From Bryobacterales bacterium (GTDB taxonomy: Bacteria > Acidobacteriota > Terriglobia > Bryobacterales > Bryobacteraceae), in assembly GCA_947446025.1 (NCBI GenBank), contig CANFEY010000005.1:1-64000 (forward strand): DNA of 64,000 nt, written 5' to 3'. The notes below the pieces were generated by a model, which had not been told where the DNA came from, did no database searches, and was given only the letters and a program-made list of their open reading frames with translations. Below are positions 16,502 to 25,100 of the stretch, piece after piece (position 1 is the first letter of the stretch; the number at the start of each line of letters is the position of its first letter). The translations under genes and the position numbers were made by a program.

Positions 16502-19336
16502 TTAGCGCCTGCGATTGCGGAGGACTTCCTGGCCGATGAGGCGGCGGCCGGAGCCCGGGGTGGCGGCGAGGTAGGTGACTTCCTGGCCGGGGGTGGAGGC
16601 CAGGGCGCGCAGGGCGCTATCGGAGAGGCTGCCGAATAGGCGGGTGGCCGGGTCGTACAGGTACGACTCGATGCGGCCGTTGCGGGCTACGGTGGCGACC
16701 AGGTCGCACTCCACGGTGACGCCGTCTAAGGCCTTCGAGGTAAACGGCGCGGCGGCGCGGCGCATCAGCAGGTCGATACGGGGGTTCACCGCGGCGGCGT
16801 TGTCTTTCGTCAGGGTCACTTGCTGGCCGACGACCGGGGCCAAATCCGTGTCGAAGGCGAGCATGAACTGCTCCATGTCACGGCGCGCGCCGTCGGGATT
16901 GGCCTGCGGAAAGCCGGAATTGCCCGTGGGGCGGAATACCGACGCGGTGAAGAAGCGGAACAATGTATCTGCCGAGCCGTCGCCGGTAAAGCCGAAGCCG
17001 CGGATCTGATCGTTCATCTGCGCGGTGCCGGGTTGATCAAAGAACGTAATGGGCGGATTCCCGAACATGCCGATCTTGGTGTACTGGTTGCGCAGATGCG
17101 GGATTTTCACAATTTGCGGCAGGGCTTCGAAGCTCTGGCTCATTCCGGTGCCGAAGAAACCTTTGGATGAATCCAGAACGTGGCAGCCGTTGCAGTTGAA
17201 GCTGGTCTTGCCGAAGATGGCCTCCAGCGCGGTGTTGTTGATGCCGTCCGAAGGCCGGGAGCCGCTGTAGAAATCCGCGCCGCGCTGCTGCGACGGGGTG
17301 AGCGAATTGTCCAGATTGCGGATGGGGCTGGGCGGCAGCTGAACCTGGAGCTGGAAATCGGCGAAGCGCTGCATGTCGGCCGCGGAGGGCTTTTCCGGAC
17401 TCCCGATCAAGCCTTCGAACGCGCCCTGGAAATTCTTGAAGGAGATGTTGGAGTCAAACGGATCGTTGCCCAACGGGCCCACCGAGCGGTCGCCACGCCA
17501 GTGCATGGCACCGGAGTATTTCATGCCGCGCAGGGTCTGCGTGGTGAAGGGTCCCTTCATGGGATGGAAGTCCTGGGCGACGCCGGTGCCATTGAGGGGC
17601 GTGTTGATGCCGACGCCGGCGAGCGAAAGAAGCGGCAGCAGGTTTCCGAAGACGATGGGAATGTTGCCCTTGGTGACCACGTCATCGGGATTGCCCAGGT
17701 CCCAGGCGAGGTCGTCCAGGTCGCCGAAGATGTGGCAACTGGAGCAGGTGGCTTCGCCGTTGCCGGAAAAGCGCGTGGCGTCGTAGAGCATGGGGCGGCC
17801 TTGAACCACGGAAGCGGGTTCGGGGTTGGGCAGGAAGAAGCCGGCGAGTTCGGCTTTGGTCTTGAGGTCGATCACCTTGACCGCATTGTCGAAGCGCGTC
17901 ATCGCGTAGAGCAGGCCGCGCGGCTCATCGAGCACGACGCCGCTGACGCCGCCTCCGCTGACAGGGATGTAGTTGGCGCTGGCCACGGCGGGATTGAAGG
18001 AATCGTTTTCCAGCTGCGCTGTATTTAGCACGCCCACTTTGCTGGAACCGAAGGCGGCGACGTACAGAGTGGTGCCGTCCGCGCTCACGGCCATGTCGTT
18101 GGGGGTAGCCAGACTGTGGCGTTTCGCGTTGGGATCGAAGTAGACGTTCGAGGCCAGCGTGCCATAGTCGATGTGTTTGTTCAAGTGCCGCGGGGTCACG
18201 GTGCTGCCGGAGATGACCGCGATGCGGGATTCGGCCAGGTGGCCTTGCACCGTGCTGCCTCCGAAAATGCCGGGGCCTTCGAAGCGGACCTGATTGATGG
18301 ACTCCGTGTTCGAGACGTAGAGCTTGCCGGTGACCGGGTTGGTGACCATATTGAAGAGCGTGGTGCCGGCGTGCGCGTAGGCGGAACGCTGGGTGAGCGC
18401 GTTGGCGTCGATGGAGAAGACGTCGGAATCCGGCAAGTTGAAGCGCACCGAACCATCCCAGCTGCGCCGCAGTTCGTCTTCCCAGTGGCCGGTCTGGTTG
18501 TTGTACTTCACGATCAGGCCGACCTCGGGAGCCTTTTCGCCTTTGGCGTTGGCGGCGGGACCCGGATTGCCGCCGGGGCTCACCGTGCCGTCGGCCAGCG
18601 TGCAGGGGACGCGTTTGAATCCGATGCAGACGCGTTCCTGCTGAACGGTGGTGGTCTGGTTGCCGCTATGGAAGCCGGCGACGTAGACAGTGCTCTTATC
18701 CGGGCTGACGGCCAGGGCACGCGGCGTGTCGGTGAAGAAGCTGAGGATCTTGACGGGCGTGCCGCCGAGCGTGGTGTCGAGATTTTCGGGATCGAAGACC
18801 CACACGTCGGCGCGGGGGACGCCGGGGGTGGTGAGTTGGGGATCGCCTGCGCCGGGGACGCGAACGATGGATGGGTCGGTGCGCTGCTGGCCGCGATGCG
18901 CGGTGGTGATGAAGGCTCGCGGCGGGGTACCGGCGAAGACGATGTCTCGGGGCTCGTCACCGACCAGCAGTGTGCGCGTGACGTGGGGCGTACCGGTCAG
19001 CGTGACGATGCTGATGCTGTCGGAAAGGTGGTTGACTACCCAGACTTCCGTGTTGCTGCGGGCGGCGACGGCTGCAGGTTCCATGCCGACGGGCACCCGT
19101 TTGGGACCTGGGGAGGTGGATGTCAGGTCGAAGACTTCCAGGGTCCCGTTGGGCGTGTTCACGGCGAAGAGCGACTTGCCGTCAGGGGAGAGTGCTAGCG
19201 GCCGCACGTGGCCGGATTCGAATTCCACGAAGGCGGGTCCGACGGTGGAGGCCGCGTCGCGTTCCTGGGCGATCAGCGCCGCGCCTATCAAGGCTAGCGC
19301 GGCGAGGGAGGCCAGCTTTAGAGTTAGGGGTTGCAA
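16502..19336 (-). CDS. Beta-propeller / di-heme cytochrome c fusion protein
   Basis: This is a large secreted protein of 944 residues. A signal peptide is followed by YncE/lactonase-like propeller blades: VRPLALSPDGKSLFAVNTPN, VSPDKSTVYVAGFHSGN, MAVSADGTTLYVAAFGSSK and a later LDEPRGLLYAMTRFD. From about residue 510 a MauG/cytochrome c peroxidase-like part begins, with heme sites CSSCH (about 529) and CNGCH (about 714) and LRGMKYSGAMHWRGDRSVG between them. It probably oxidises a substrate in the periplasm or at the cell surface. The substrate is unknown. It is upstream of the TIGR03435 gene. Confidence 0.88.
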   Translation of the reverse strand: MQPLTLKLASLAALALIGAALIAQERDAASTVGPAFVEFESGHVRPLALSPDGKSLFAVNTPNGTLEVFDLTSTSPGPKRVPVGMEPAAVAARSNTEVWVVNHLSDSISIVTLTGTPHVTRTLLVGDEPRDIVFAGTPPRAFITTAHRGQQRTDPSIVRVPGAGDPQLTTPGVPRADVWVFDPENLDTTLGGTPVKILSFFTDTPRALAVSPDKSTVYVAGFHSGNQTTTVQQERVCIGFKRVPCTLADGTVSPGGNPGPAANAKGEKAPEVGLIVKYNNQTGHWEDELRRSWDGSVRFNLPDSDVFSIDANALTQRSAYAHAGTTLFNMVTNPVTGKLYVSNTESINQVRFEGPGIFGGSTVQGHLAESRIAVISGSTVTPRHLNKHIDYGTLASNVYFDPNAKRHSLATPNDMAVSADGTTLYVAAFGSSKVGVLNTAQLENDSFNPAVASANYIPVSGGGVSGVVLDEPRGLLYAMTRFDNAVKVIDLKTKAELAGFFLPNPEPASVVQGRPMLYDATRFSGNGEATCSSCHIFGDLDDLAWDLGNPDDVVTKGNIPIVFGNLLPLLSLAGVGINTPLNGTGVAQDFHPMKGPFTTQTLRGMKYSGAMHWRGDRSVGPLGNDPFDSNISFKNFQGAFEGLIGSPEKPSAADMQRFADFQLQVQLPPSPIRNLDNSLTPSQQRGADFYSGSRPSDGINNTALEAIFGKTSFNCNGCHVLDSSKGFFGTGMSQSFEALPQIVKIPHLRNQYTKIGMFGNPPITFFDQPGTAQMNDQIRGFGFTGDGSADTLFRFFTASVFRPTGNSGFPQANPDGARRDMEQFMLAFDTDLAPVVGQQVTLTKDNAAAVNPRIDLLMRRAAAPFTSKALDGVTVECDLVATVARNGRIESYLYDPATRLFGSLSDSALRALASTPGQEVTYLAATPGSGRRLIGQEVLRNRRR

Positions 19337-19366
19337 GCAACCCCAGTGTACCGGATTGGTCGTGGA

Positions 19367-19406
19367 GGGCGGGGCGCCAGCCCCGCTGCGGGCTAGAAGC
19401 CCGCCG
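19367..19406. repeat. Double-hairpin repeat, family B, copy 1
   Basis: Two adjacent palindromes are present, GCGGGGC-GCCA-GCCCCGC (19369-19386) and GCGGGCT-AGA-AGCCCGC (19388-19404). The stop codon and last codons of the J-domain gene lie inside the second one. It has the same two-palindrome layout as 61516-61560. It may also terminate the minus-strand transcript. Confidence 0.7.
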
Positions 19407-20304
19407 TCCCCGGCGCGGGCAGCGGGAGCGGTTGCTTCTTGGCGAAGTGCTGTTCCTGGGACTCAAAGGCTTCGACGCCGGCGCAGGTGATTTCGTAGGC
19501 GTTGTTGTCCGCGCGCTGCAGGTGCTTGCTCTCTTTGAGGAACCAGAGGGCGAACTCCAGGTGCTCCACCGGGCAACCGAGCAGTTCCACGAAATCCCGC
19601 CCGCGCAGCGCCGGGGCGCTGGGGTTCATCATCCGGTGCGTGTAGAGGACCTTCAGCACGCCGTGCCGTTTGCGGATCTCCGCCTGCACGCCCTGGGTGT
19701 GCTCCAAGGCGTCGAAGATGCGGACCCGCACGTGGTGCTCTTCCAGCAGTTGGATATCGTGGGCGGCGCGCAGTTCAGGGTTGGATAAAATTCGGTGCGC
19801 TTCCACGGCTTGCCGGAATCTTGCTTCATCGCCGGTCACGCCGTTGTCAGGATGGAAGCGCTGTGCCAGCAAGTGGAACACGCGATGAATCGTGTCGATA
19901 TCCGCGTTGCGGCTCACTTGCAGGACCTCGTAGTAGTCCACGCCCAGCGGCTGCGGCTTACGCGGCTCGGGCTCATCGGGCTTGGCGAGTTGCGGCATCA
20001 GGCTGGCTTGATACTTGCCGATTCCGGACATCACGCAGGAAAAGACCCGGAACTGCCCCAGGAACGGCAGCGAGCCTTCGGGCGTCTGGATCTGCCCCGC
20101 CAGGCTGACGCTGGTTCCCGGCCCCAGCGCGATGGTAACTTCCAATTTCACGCCGCCGTCGTTGAGGTGGCCCAGGAAGCGGGCCTGCAGGCGCGAGGAT
20201 GGGCTGCCGCTGGCGTCGAGGATGACCGTCAGAGCCTCAGGTTCGGCGGAGCCGCTCCCCAGGGTCTTCACGATCAGCAATCGAGCTTGGGCGTGGCTGG
20301 ACAT
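19393..20304 (-). CDS. J-domain protein with N-terminal beta domain
   Basis: The 303-residue protein carries a J-domain at about residues 123-185 (VDYYEVLQVSRNADIDTIHR) with the HPD motif at 151-153, needed to stimulate Hsp70 ATPase. Residues 1-105 form a beta-rich domain with ARLLIVKTL and SVSLAGQIQTPEG that recalls PilZ-like barrels, though key PilZ residues are not clear. The C-terminal 110 residues look like a winged helix (VLKVLYTHRMMNP... LEFALWFLKESKHLQRADNNAYEIT). No zinc-finger part is present, so it is not classical DnaJ. The 3' end runs into a palindromic repeat. Its Hsp70 partner is not in the window. Confidence 0.85.
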   Translation of the reverse strand: MSSHAQARLLIVKTLGSGSAEPEALTVILDASGSPSSRLQARFLGHLNDGGVKLEVTIALGPGTSVSLAGQIQTPEGSLPFLGQFRVFSCVMSGIGKYQASLMPQLAKPDEPEPRKPQPLGVDYYEVLQVSRNADIDTIHRVFHLLAQRFHPDNGVTGDEARFRQAVEAHRILSNPELRAAHDIQLLEEHHVRVRIFDALEHTQGVQAEIRKRHGVLKVLYTHRMMNPSAPALRGRDFVELLGCPVEHLEFALWFLKESKHLQRADNNAYEITCAGVEAFESQEQHFAKKQPLPLPAPGTAGF

Positions 20305-20402
20305 CTGAGTAAGTATCGGCCCTGCGGGGGTAGAAGGCAGTACTCGGAACCCCTTAGTTCTACGTGATATTCCCAGTAGGCGACAATAAGGACTTGCGCA
20401 TC

Positions 20403-21758
20403 GTGTGGAGCATCGCGGCTGTTCTGGGAGCCATTGTGGCGGCGCGATGGCTGCTGGGTCCGTATCAGCTGATGGGGGTGGCGGTCAATGCGCCGCTGAA
20501 TCCTGAGGGTGTGTTTGGGGTGCTGGTGACGGCGGTGCTTGTCGTGGGGAGACCGCTCCCTTACGGTCGCGGCTCGGTCACGAGCCTTCACCGTCTGGGA
20601 GCGGTCTTCTCCGCAATCGTCGCGCTGGTCGCGCTCCTCCCCGCCCTATCGGTCGGCTTCCTCTCGGACGACTTCATCCTGGTCCATCAAGCCCGCAGCT
20701 TCACCGGCGCAACGCTGGTCCCGCTGTTCACCAGCGCGGGAGGCGACGGCTTCTTTCGCCCGCTCGGCTACCTTTCCTTCGACCTCAATGCGCTTACCGG
20801 AGGCTGGCACTTGGCATCGTTGTTGCTGCACGCGGCCAATGCGGGATTGGTTGCGCTGCTGGCCGCGAGGCTGGGAGCCGCCCGATGGATCGCGTTTCTC
20901 GCCGGAGCGCTGTTCGCCCTGCACGGCACGCACCTGGAAGCCGCGGTGTGGATCGCAGGGCGTTTCGACTTGCTCGCGGCGTTCTTCACGCTGGCGGCGC
21001 TGCTGCTTTTCGGACGCTACAGTACCGCCGCGCTGGCATGTACGCTGGCGGCGCTGTGGAGCAAAGAGTCCGCATACGTCCTGCCTGCGATGGTGACGTT
21101 GCTCGCATGGCATGAACGCAAGCCGTTTCGCGCCTCCCTGCCCTATTGGGCGCTCACGGCGGTGGCGTTTCTCTACCGTTGGACGCTGCTGGGCGGCATT
21201 GGCGGCTACACGGCGGAGGCCGGCGGCTCGGCGTTCTTTTCCTTGAAGCTCGCCTCCACGGCGAAGGCGGTGTTGGTGCGCCTGTGGACCTCACTCTACT
21301 TTCCGCTCAACTGGAGCCAGGACCCATCGCTGCTGACCGCGCTGGCCGCTTGCGCCTATATCGGGGCGCTGCTGTGGCTGGCGTGGAGATCCCGGCCCGC
21401 CCCGGCATTGCGGATCGCATTGGCTGCGCTGGCGCTGTCGATTTTGCCTCCGCTCCATCTGTTAGGCGGCGCAGCGGACCTTTCGGGCGGGCGGCTGCTG
21501 TACCTGCCCTCGGTGTGGTTCTGCCTGCTGCTGGCCTTCGCGGTAGCGGGTCTGGACAGGCGCGCCGTTGTGGCGGCGGCACTGCTGGCGTTCCACTTCG
21601 CGGTGCTGCGGCATGACTTGCCCTTCTGGCAACGAGCCAGTGATCAGGTGCAGGCTATCTGCGCGCAGCCCGCCACCGCAAGCCCGCCCCGAGCCATTGA
21701 CGGCGTCCCCGCCCTGGCCAACGGATTTTCTGAGTGCGCGGACGCCGCCAATCGGTAG
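20403..21758 (+). CDS. Polytopic membrane protein, glycosyltransferase-like
   Basis: GTG 20403 is chosen because AAGGA lies 10 nt upstream; GTG 20364 is the longest frame. The 451-residue product has ten or more hydrophobic segments. LSVGFLSDDFILVHQARSF after the first segments recalls the DD/DE motif in the first periplasmic loop of GT-C glycosyltransferases such as PMT/ArnT, and FFRPLGYLSFDLNALTGGWHLASLLLHAANA is typical of the related tetratricopeptide-linked family. A repeat of family A is read in frame as RPLPYGRGSVTSLH near residue 50. It probably glycosylates a lipid or protein; the substrate is unknown. Confidence 0.75.
   Translation: MWSIAAVLGAIVAARWLLGPYQLMGVAVNAPLNPEGVFGVLVTAVLVVGRPLPYGRGSVTSLHRLGAVFSAIVALVALLPALSVGFLSDDFILVHQARSFTGATLVPLFTSAGGDGFFRPLGYLSFDLNALTGGWHLASLLLHAANAGLVALLAARLGAARWIAFLAGALFALHGTHLEAAVWIAGRFDLLAAFFTLAALLLFGRYSTAALACTLAALWSKESAYVLPAMVTLLAWHERKPFRASLPYWALTAVAFLYRWTLLGGIGGYTAEAGGSAFFSLKLASTAKAVLVRLWTSLYFPLNWSQDPSLLTALAACAYIGALLWLAWRSRPAPALRIALAALALSILPPLHLLGGAADLSGGRLLYLPSVWFCLLLAFAVAGLDRRAVVAAALLAFHFAVLRHDLPFWQRASDQVQAICAQPATASPPRAIDGVPALANGFSECADAANR
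20550..20607. repeat. Repeat family A copy inside a coding region
   Basis: AGACCGCTCCC (20550-20560) is followed by TTACGGTCGCGGCTCGGT, and the reverse complement GGGAGCGGTCT returns at 20597-20607. The core matches the arms at 4902-5012 and 59550-59583. The frame stays open through it, so the membrane protein gains about 19 residues with no family resemblance. Confidence 0.75.
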
Positions 21759-21770
21759 TACAATTCATCC

Positions 21771-22322
21771 ATGCGTTCGCCGCTCCACGCCTGGCCGGAA
21801 GTTCCCGAGCTGGCGCGGCGTAGTTTCCGCTTCTCTCCGCCCATCGCCGGCATCGCTGTGAATGAGTGGGCTCTGCGGCGCGTCACGGACGACGAAGCGG
21901 TGGTACGCAACGCGGGCACGCAGCAGGAGCTATCGATTCCACGCCGCCTCATCGGCGACGTGACGCGTTTGGAAGAACCGGTGCGCGTGGTGGCGTTGCT
22001 GAAGCGGCTGGAATACTCCGAGGGCATCATCCGGCCCGCGAATCGCGCCGTGATCGAGATGCCGGCCGCCGTGGATGCTCCGCGGGTTCGCGCCGCGCAT
22101 CCCGCCGAGGTGGTGGCTATCCGTGAGCTGCCTGAGCCGACGCCCCGATGGAGGCGCTACCTCCGCGTCTCTGTCGCGCTGGGCTGTCTTGCGTGTTTCA
22201 TTGCGGTGTACGTGTTTCGCGAAGGCCGCTCGGCGCGCGTCAGGCGTTTTTCAGCACGTCCTTCTCGCCTTGTGCCAGATCCGCCTGCGTCAATACAGCT
22301 AATCCCGCTACAAAAAAGATGA
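21771..22322 (+). CDS. Hypothetical protein with one C-terminal membrane segment
   Basis: This 183-residue protein starts 12 bp after the GT-C-like gene. A soluble N-terminal part (about 1-120) contains LRRVTDDEAVVRNAGTQQELSIPRRLIGDV. A single hydrophobic helix follows at about residues 129-146 (VSVALGCLACFIAVYVF), then a basic Arg-rich tail. The last 83 bp overlap the converging transporter gene, so part of that tail may be read from shared DNA. No family is recognised. Its location suggests a partner of the upstream membrane protein, which is inference. Confidence 0.55.
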   Translation: MRSPLHAWPEVPELARRSFRFSPPIAGIAVNEWALRRVTDDEAVVRNAGTQQELSIPRRLIGDVTRLEEPVRVVALLKRLEYSEGIIRPANRAVIEMPAAVDAPRVRAAHPAEVVAIRELPEPTPRWRRYLRVSVALGCLACFIAVYVFREGRSARVRRFSARPSRLVPDPPASIQLIPLQKR

Positions 22323-23541
22323 GCAGGGAGAGGATGGCGACGCGGTAGCTGCCGGTCAGCTGCAGCGCTAGTCCGAACGTGGGCGGTCCGAGCCAACTGG
22401 TTCCCTTGTCACCGACTTCGTAGATGCTGAAGTACTCGGCTTCCATGCCGTGCGGAACGAGTTGCGCGAAGATCGACCGGCTGAGTGCTTGGCTGCCGCC
22501 CATGACGAGTCCGGCGAATCCGCCCATGATGTAGAACTCGGTTGCGTTGTGCACGAAGCCGTAGGCGTAGAACAGCAGGGCGATCCAGATCACCAGGGTC
22601 ATGATCACGGCAAGCTTGGGAGTGAAGCGCTGGGCGGCTTTGTTGAAGAAGAGCGCTCCGCCGACGCCCACGACCTGCGAGATGAGAATGGTCACGGTGA
22701 GCTGCGAATCAGATAGGCCGAGTTCGTGGGCTCCAAACTCGGCTGAAACGATGAGCACGGTCTGAATCGCGTCGTTGTAGAGCAGGTAGGCCAGCAGAAA
22801 CTTCAGGGTGTTGGGATAGCGGCGGACGTCGTGCAGGGTGTGCAGCAGCTGTCCGGAGGCGACGCCGATCAGGGACGATCCGGGCGGCAGCGCGCGCGGC
22901 TCGCCGCGATTGCGCACGCTGCGCAGCACGGGGATGGTCCACAGAATCCACCATATGCCGGTGGAGCAGAGGGCGATGCGCACGGCCATGGAGGCGGACA
23001 ACCCTAAGTCCGGCGCGTAGGTGAGCAGGGCAAGGTGCACCAGCAGCATCACGCAGCCGCCGGCGTAACCCATCGCCCAGCCGCGCGAGGACAAGGCGTC
23101 GCGCTCTTCCGGCGCGGCGACTTCCGGCAGGAACGAGTTGTAGACCACGATGGACGCGCCGAAGGACACGTTGGCGACGATGAAGAGTCCGGCCGCCAAC
23201 AGGTAGTCGGAGCCTTGCAGGAAAAACATAGACGCGGCGGCGGTGGAGCCGATGAAGGCGGTCGCTGCGAGGCATTCCTTTTTCTTGCGGCTGAAGTCGG
23301 CCACCGCGCCGATCACGGGCAGCACCAGCACTTGTAGGAACACCGACAGACCTACGAGGTACGGCCAAAAGCTGGCGGCGAAGACGGGGATGCCGAGGGG
23401 GTGCACGTACCCGCCGGGGTCGGCCGCGGCCATAGCAAGAGAGCCTACGTAGCGGGGCAGGAAGAGCGTGATGGCGGAGGTGGCGAATACGGAGTTCGCG
23501 ACGTCGTAGTAGCACCAGCCTTTTTGTTCGGAGGTCATCAA
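22240..23541 (-). CDS. MFS transporter, UMF1/Atg22-like family
   Basis: The 433-residue protein has about 12 membrane helices. The N-terminus KGWCYYDVANSVFATSAITLFLPRYV is the hallmark of UMF1 (Atg22-like) transporters, as are VLPVIGAVADFSRKKK in loop 2-3 and GSQALSRSIFAQLVPHGMEAEYFSIYEVGDKGTSW late in the protein. Atg22 in yeast exports amino acids from the vacuole; bacterial substrates are not settled. It overlaps the upstream GT39-like gene by 4 bp, making it the last gene of a three-gene minus-strand operon. Confidence 0.9.
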   Translation of the reverse strand: MMTSEQKGWCYYDVANSVFATSAITLFLPRYVGSLAMAAADPGGYVHPLGIPVFAASFWPYLVGLSVFLQVLVLPVIGAVADFSRKKKECLAATAFIGSTAAASMFFLQGSDYLLAAGLFIVANVSFGASIVVYNSFLPEVAAPEERDALSSRGWAMGYAGGCVMLLVHLALLTYAPDLGLSASMAVRIALCSTGIWWILWTIPVLRSVRNRGEPRALPPGSSLIGVASGQLLHTLHDVRRYPNTLKFLLAYLLYNDAIQTVLIVSAEFGAHELGLSDSQLTVTILISQVVGVGGALFFNKAAQRFTPKLAVIMTLVIWIALLFYAYGFVHNATEFYIMGGFAGLVMGGSQALSRSIFAQLVPHGMEAEYFSIYEVGDKGTSWLGPPTFGLALQLTGSYRVAILSLLIFFVAGLAVLTQADLAQGEKDVLKNA

Positions 23542-25100
23542 TTGAGGTAGAACAAGTCTATCGATTTCCCGATGCGCTCGCGGGGAGTGTAGCGCTTGAG
23601 CCAGTCGAAGGAGCCGTCGTGGGCGTGCTCCAGGTAGAGATAGTGGACGCTGATGGCTACCCAGCCTTTGGCGGGCTTGCGGGCATCGAGGTCCCAGTAG
23701 GTGGGGAGGGCGGCTTTCTCTAGGAGGGCTGAGCCGAAGTATTTCAGCGTGACTTCTTTGGCGTCCAGTTCATGAAGGCGGCGGGAGAGGCGGTCTAGAT
23801 CCTGGCCCCAGTCTAGGTCGGATTCGGCTAGGATGCGCTCTGGGTGGGAGCCGGCAAATTGGTTGAAGTAGGCGAGGTGGTCGGGGTGGGAGCGGACTGA
23901 GTCGGCGATGGTTAGGGCTAGCAGCACTAGCGGCAGGCGGAAACGCCTGCCCCACCCGAGCGTGCCGCTCGCCAGGATCGCTAGGAGGGGGAAGACGGAC
24001 AGGACGTGGCGGACGCCTAGGTCGATTTGGGATGGGAGGCAGACTAGCAGGATGGCGAGGGGGAACGCCGCGGTCAGCCTCTGCTGCCAGGTGGCGAGCC
24101 GCCACCCGCCCAGTGCTGCGAGTACCAGCAGGGCGATCGGCGTCTTGACCGCCAGGACGACGGGGAAGAAATACCACCAGCCGGTGGTCCGATACTCGCC
24201 GAGCAGATACGAGGCGTGGCCGAGTCCGTTATGCCGCAACACGTCGCGTAGCCCCAGTAGCAACTTCGGAAACGGCAGGGGGGCGGTGATCGCTGCATCC
24301 CACAGTGGCTGCAGGATTGGATACTCCCGCAGCACACTGTCCACTCTGGGGTGGAAGCCCCACGCCAGTTCAAGCGAGCCTACGTCGAAACCATATCCTG
24401 CCCACAGCACGAGGAACACGACACATCCGGCGATAGAGGATTCCCGAACAGATGGCCGCTTCCCAGTGAGAGCCACAAGAAAACACGCCCCCAGAAACGG
24501 CACACTGGAAAACTTCACCAGACAAGCCAGCGCCAAGGCCGCTCCGAAGCACGCCGCGCGCCGAGCACCGGGCTCATCCAGCCAACGCAAAAGGGCGTAG
24601 AGCGCTGTTACCACCGTTGCGGCGCAAGCGAGGTCGAGCGTCGCGAGTCCCGCGTGCCCCAGGATGGGCGGGGTGCAGATCAGCAGCGCTACGGCCCACA
24701 GTCCGGCGTCGGGGGCAAACCACCGCCGCGCCCACGCGAACGTCACCACGCACAGCAGCACAAAAAACGGCAGCACTCCCAGGCGCGCCAGCGCGAGGTT
24801 CCGCCAGTATTGCCCGTCGGCGTAAAGGATTTCGTTGCCGTCCTGGTAGACGGTCATGAAGCCTTCCATCTCCACTTCGCGATGCGTCTTTTCCCGCAAC
24901 CCGGCCAGGTACGGACCCAGCGCCACGGCGATGCGCGCCAACGGCGGATGCTGCAGCTCATAGGAATAGGTGCCGAACTGCAACACCTCCATGCCGGAGT
25001 CCAGGTGCGCGGGCTCGTCGGAGGTGCTGTTCAGCGTGCCGTAGGTCGACACAATCAGCGCCACGCCAAGGGCAATCAGCGCGGCCAGCTTAAGACGCAT
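23538..25100 (-). CDS. GT39/ArnT-like membrane glycosyltransferase
   Basis: ATG 25100 is chosen because the longer frame would overlap the upstream gene heavily. The 520-residue protein has a first helix MRLKLAALIALGVALIVSTYG, then TSDEPAHLDSGMEVLQFGTYSYELQHPPLARIAVALG, which carries the D-E acidic pair and HPP motif of PMT/ArnT-type GT-C enzymes. About ten more helices follow, and the C-terminal soluble part contains ESDLDWGQDLDRLSRRL. Such enzymes move sugars from polyprenyl phosphate donors. It overlaps the transglutaminase gene by 11 bp and the transporter by 4 bp. A palindromic repeat is read through in frame near residue 387. Confidence 0.85.
   Translation of the reverse strand: MRLKLAALIALGVALIVSTYGTLNSTSDEPAHLDSGMEVLQFGTYSYELQHPPLARIAVALGPYLAGLREKTHREVEMEGFMTVYQDGNEILYADGQYWRNLALARLGVLPFFVLLCVVTFAWARRWFAPDAGLWAVALLICTPPILGHAGLATLDLACAATVVTALYALLRWLDEPGARRAACFGAALALACLVKFSSVPFLGACFLVALTGKRPSVRESSIAGCVVFLVLWAGYGFDVGSLELAWGFHPRVDSVLREYPILQPLWDAAITAPLPFPKLLLGLRDVLRHNGLGHASYLLGEYRTTGWWYFFPVVLAVKTPIALLVLAALGGWRLATWQQRLTAAFPLAILLVCLPSQIDLGVRHVLSVFPLLAILASGTLGWGRRFRLPLVLLALTIADSVRSHPDHLAYFNQFAGSHPERILAESDLDWGQDLDRLSRRLHELDAKEVTLKYFGSALLEKAALPTYWDLDARKPAKGWVAISVHYLYLEHAHDGSFDWLKRYTPRERIGKSIDLFYLN
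23932..23951. repeat. Palindrome, family C, copy 1 (in coding region)
   Basis: GGCAGGCG-GAAA-CGCCTGCC is a perfect 8-bp-arm hairpin. It is read by the minus-strand GT39-like gene as part of GWGRRFRLPLVLL. Related copies lie at 40614-40639 and 43010-43029. Confidence 0.65.

Noticed and set aside
17180-19198. Long plus-strand frames opposite the propeller/di-heme gene
   Set aside because: Antisense shadows with low-complexity Gly/Val/Asp composition; the minus-strand gene has heme motifs and propeller blades.
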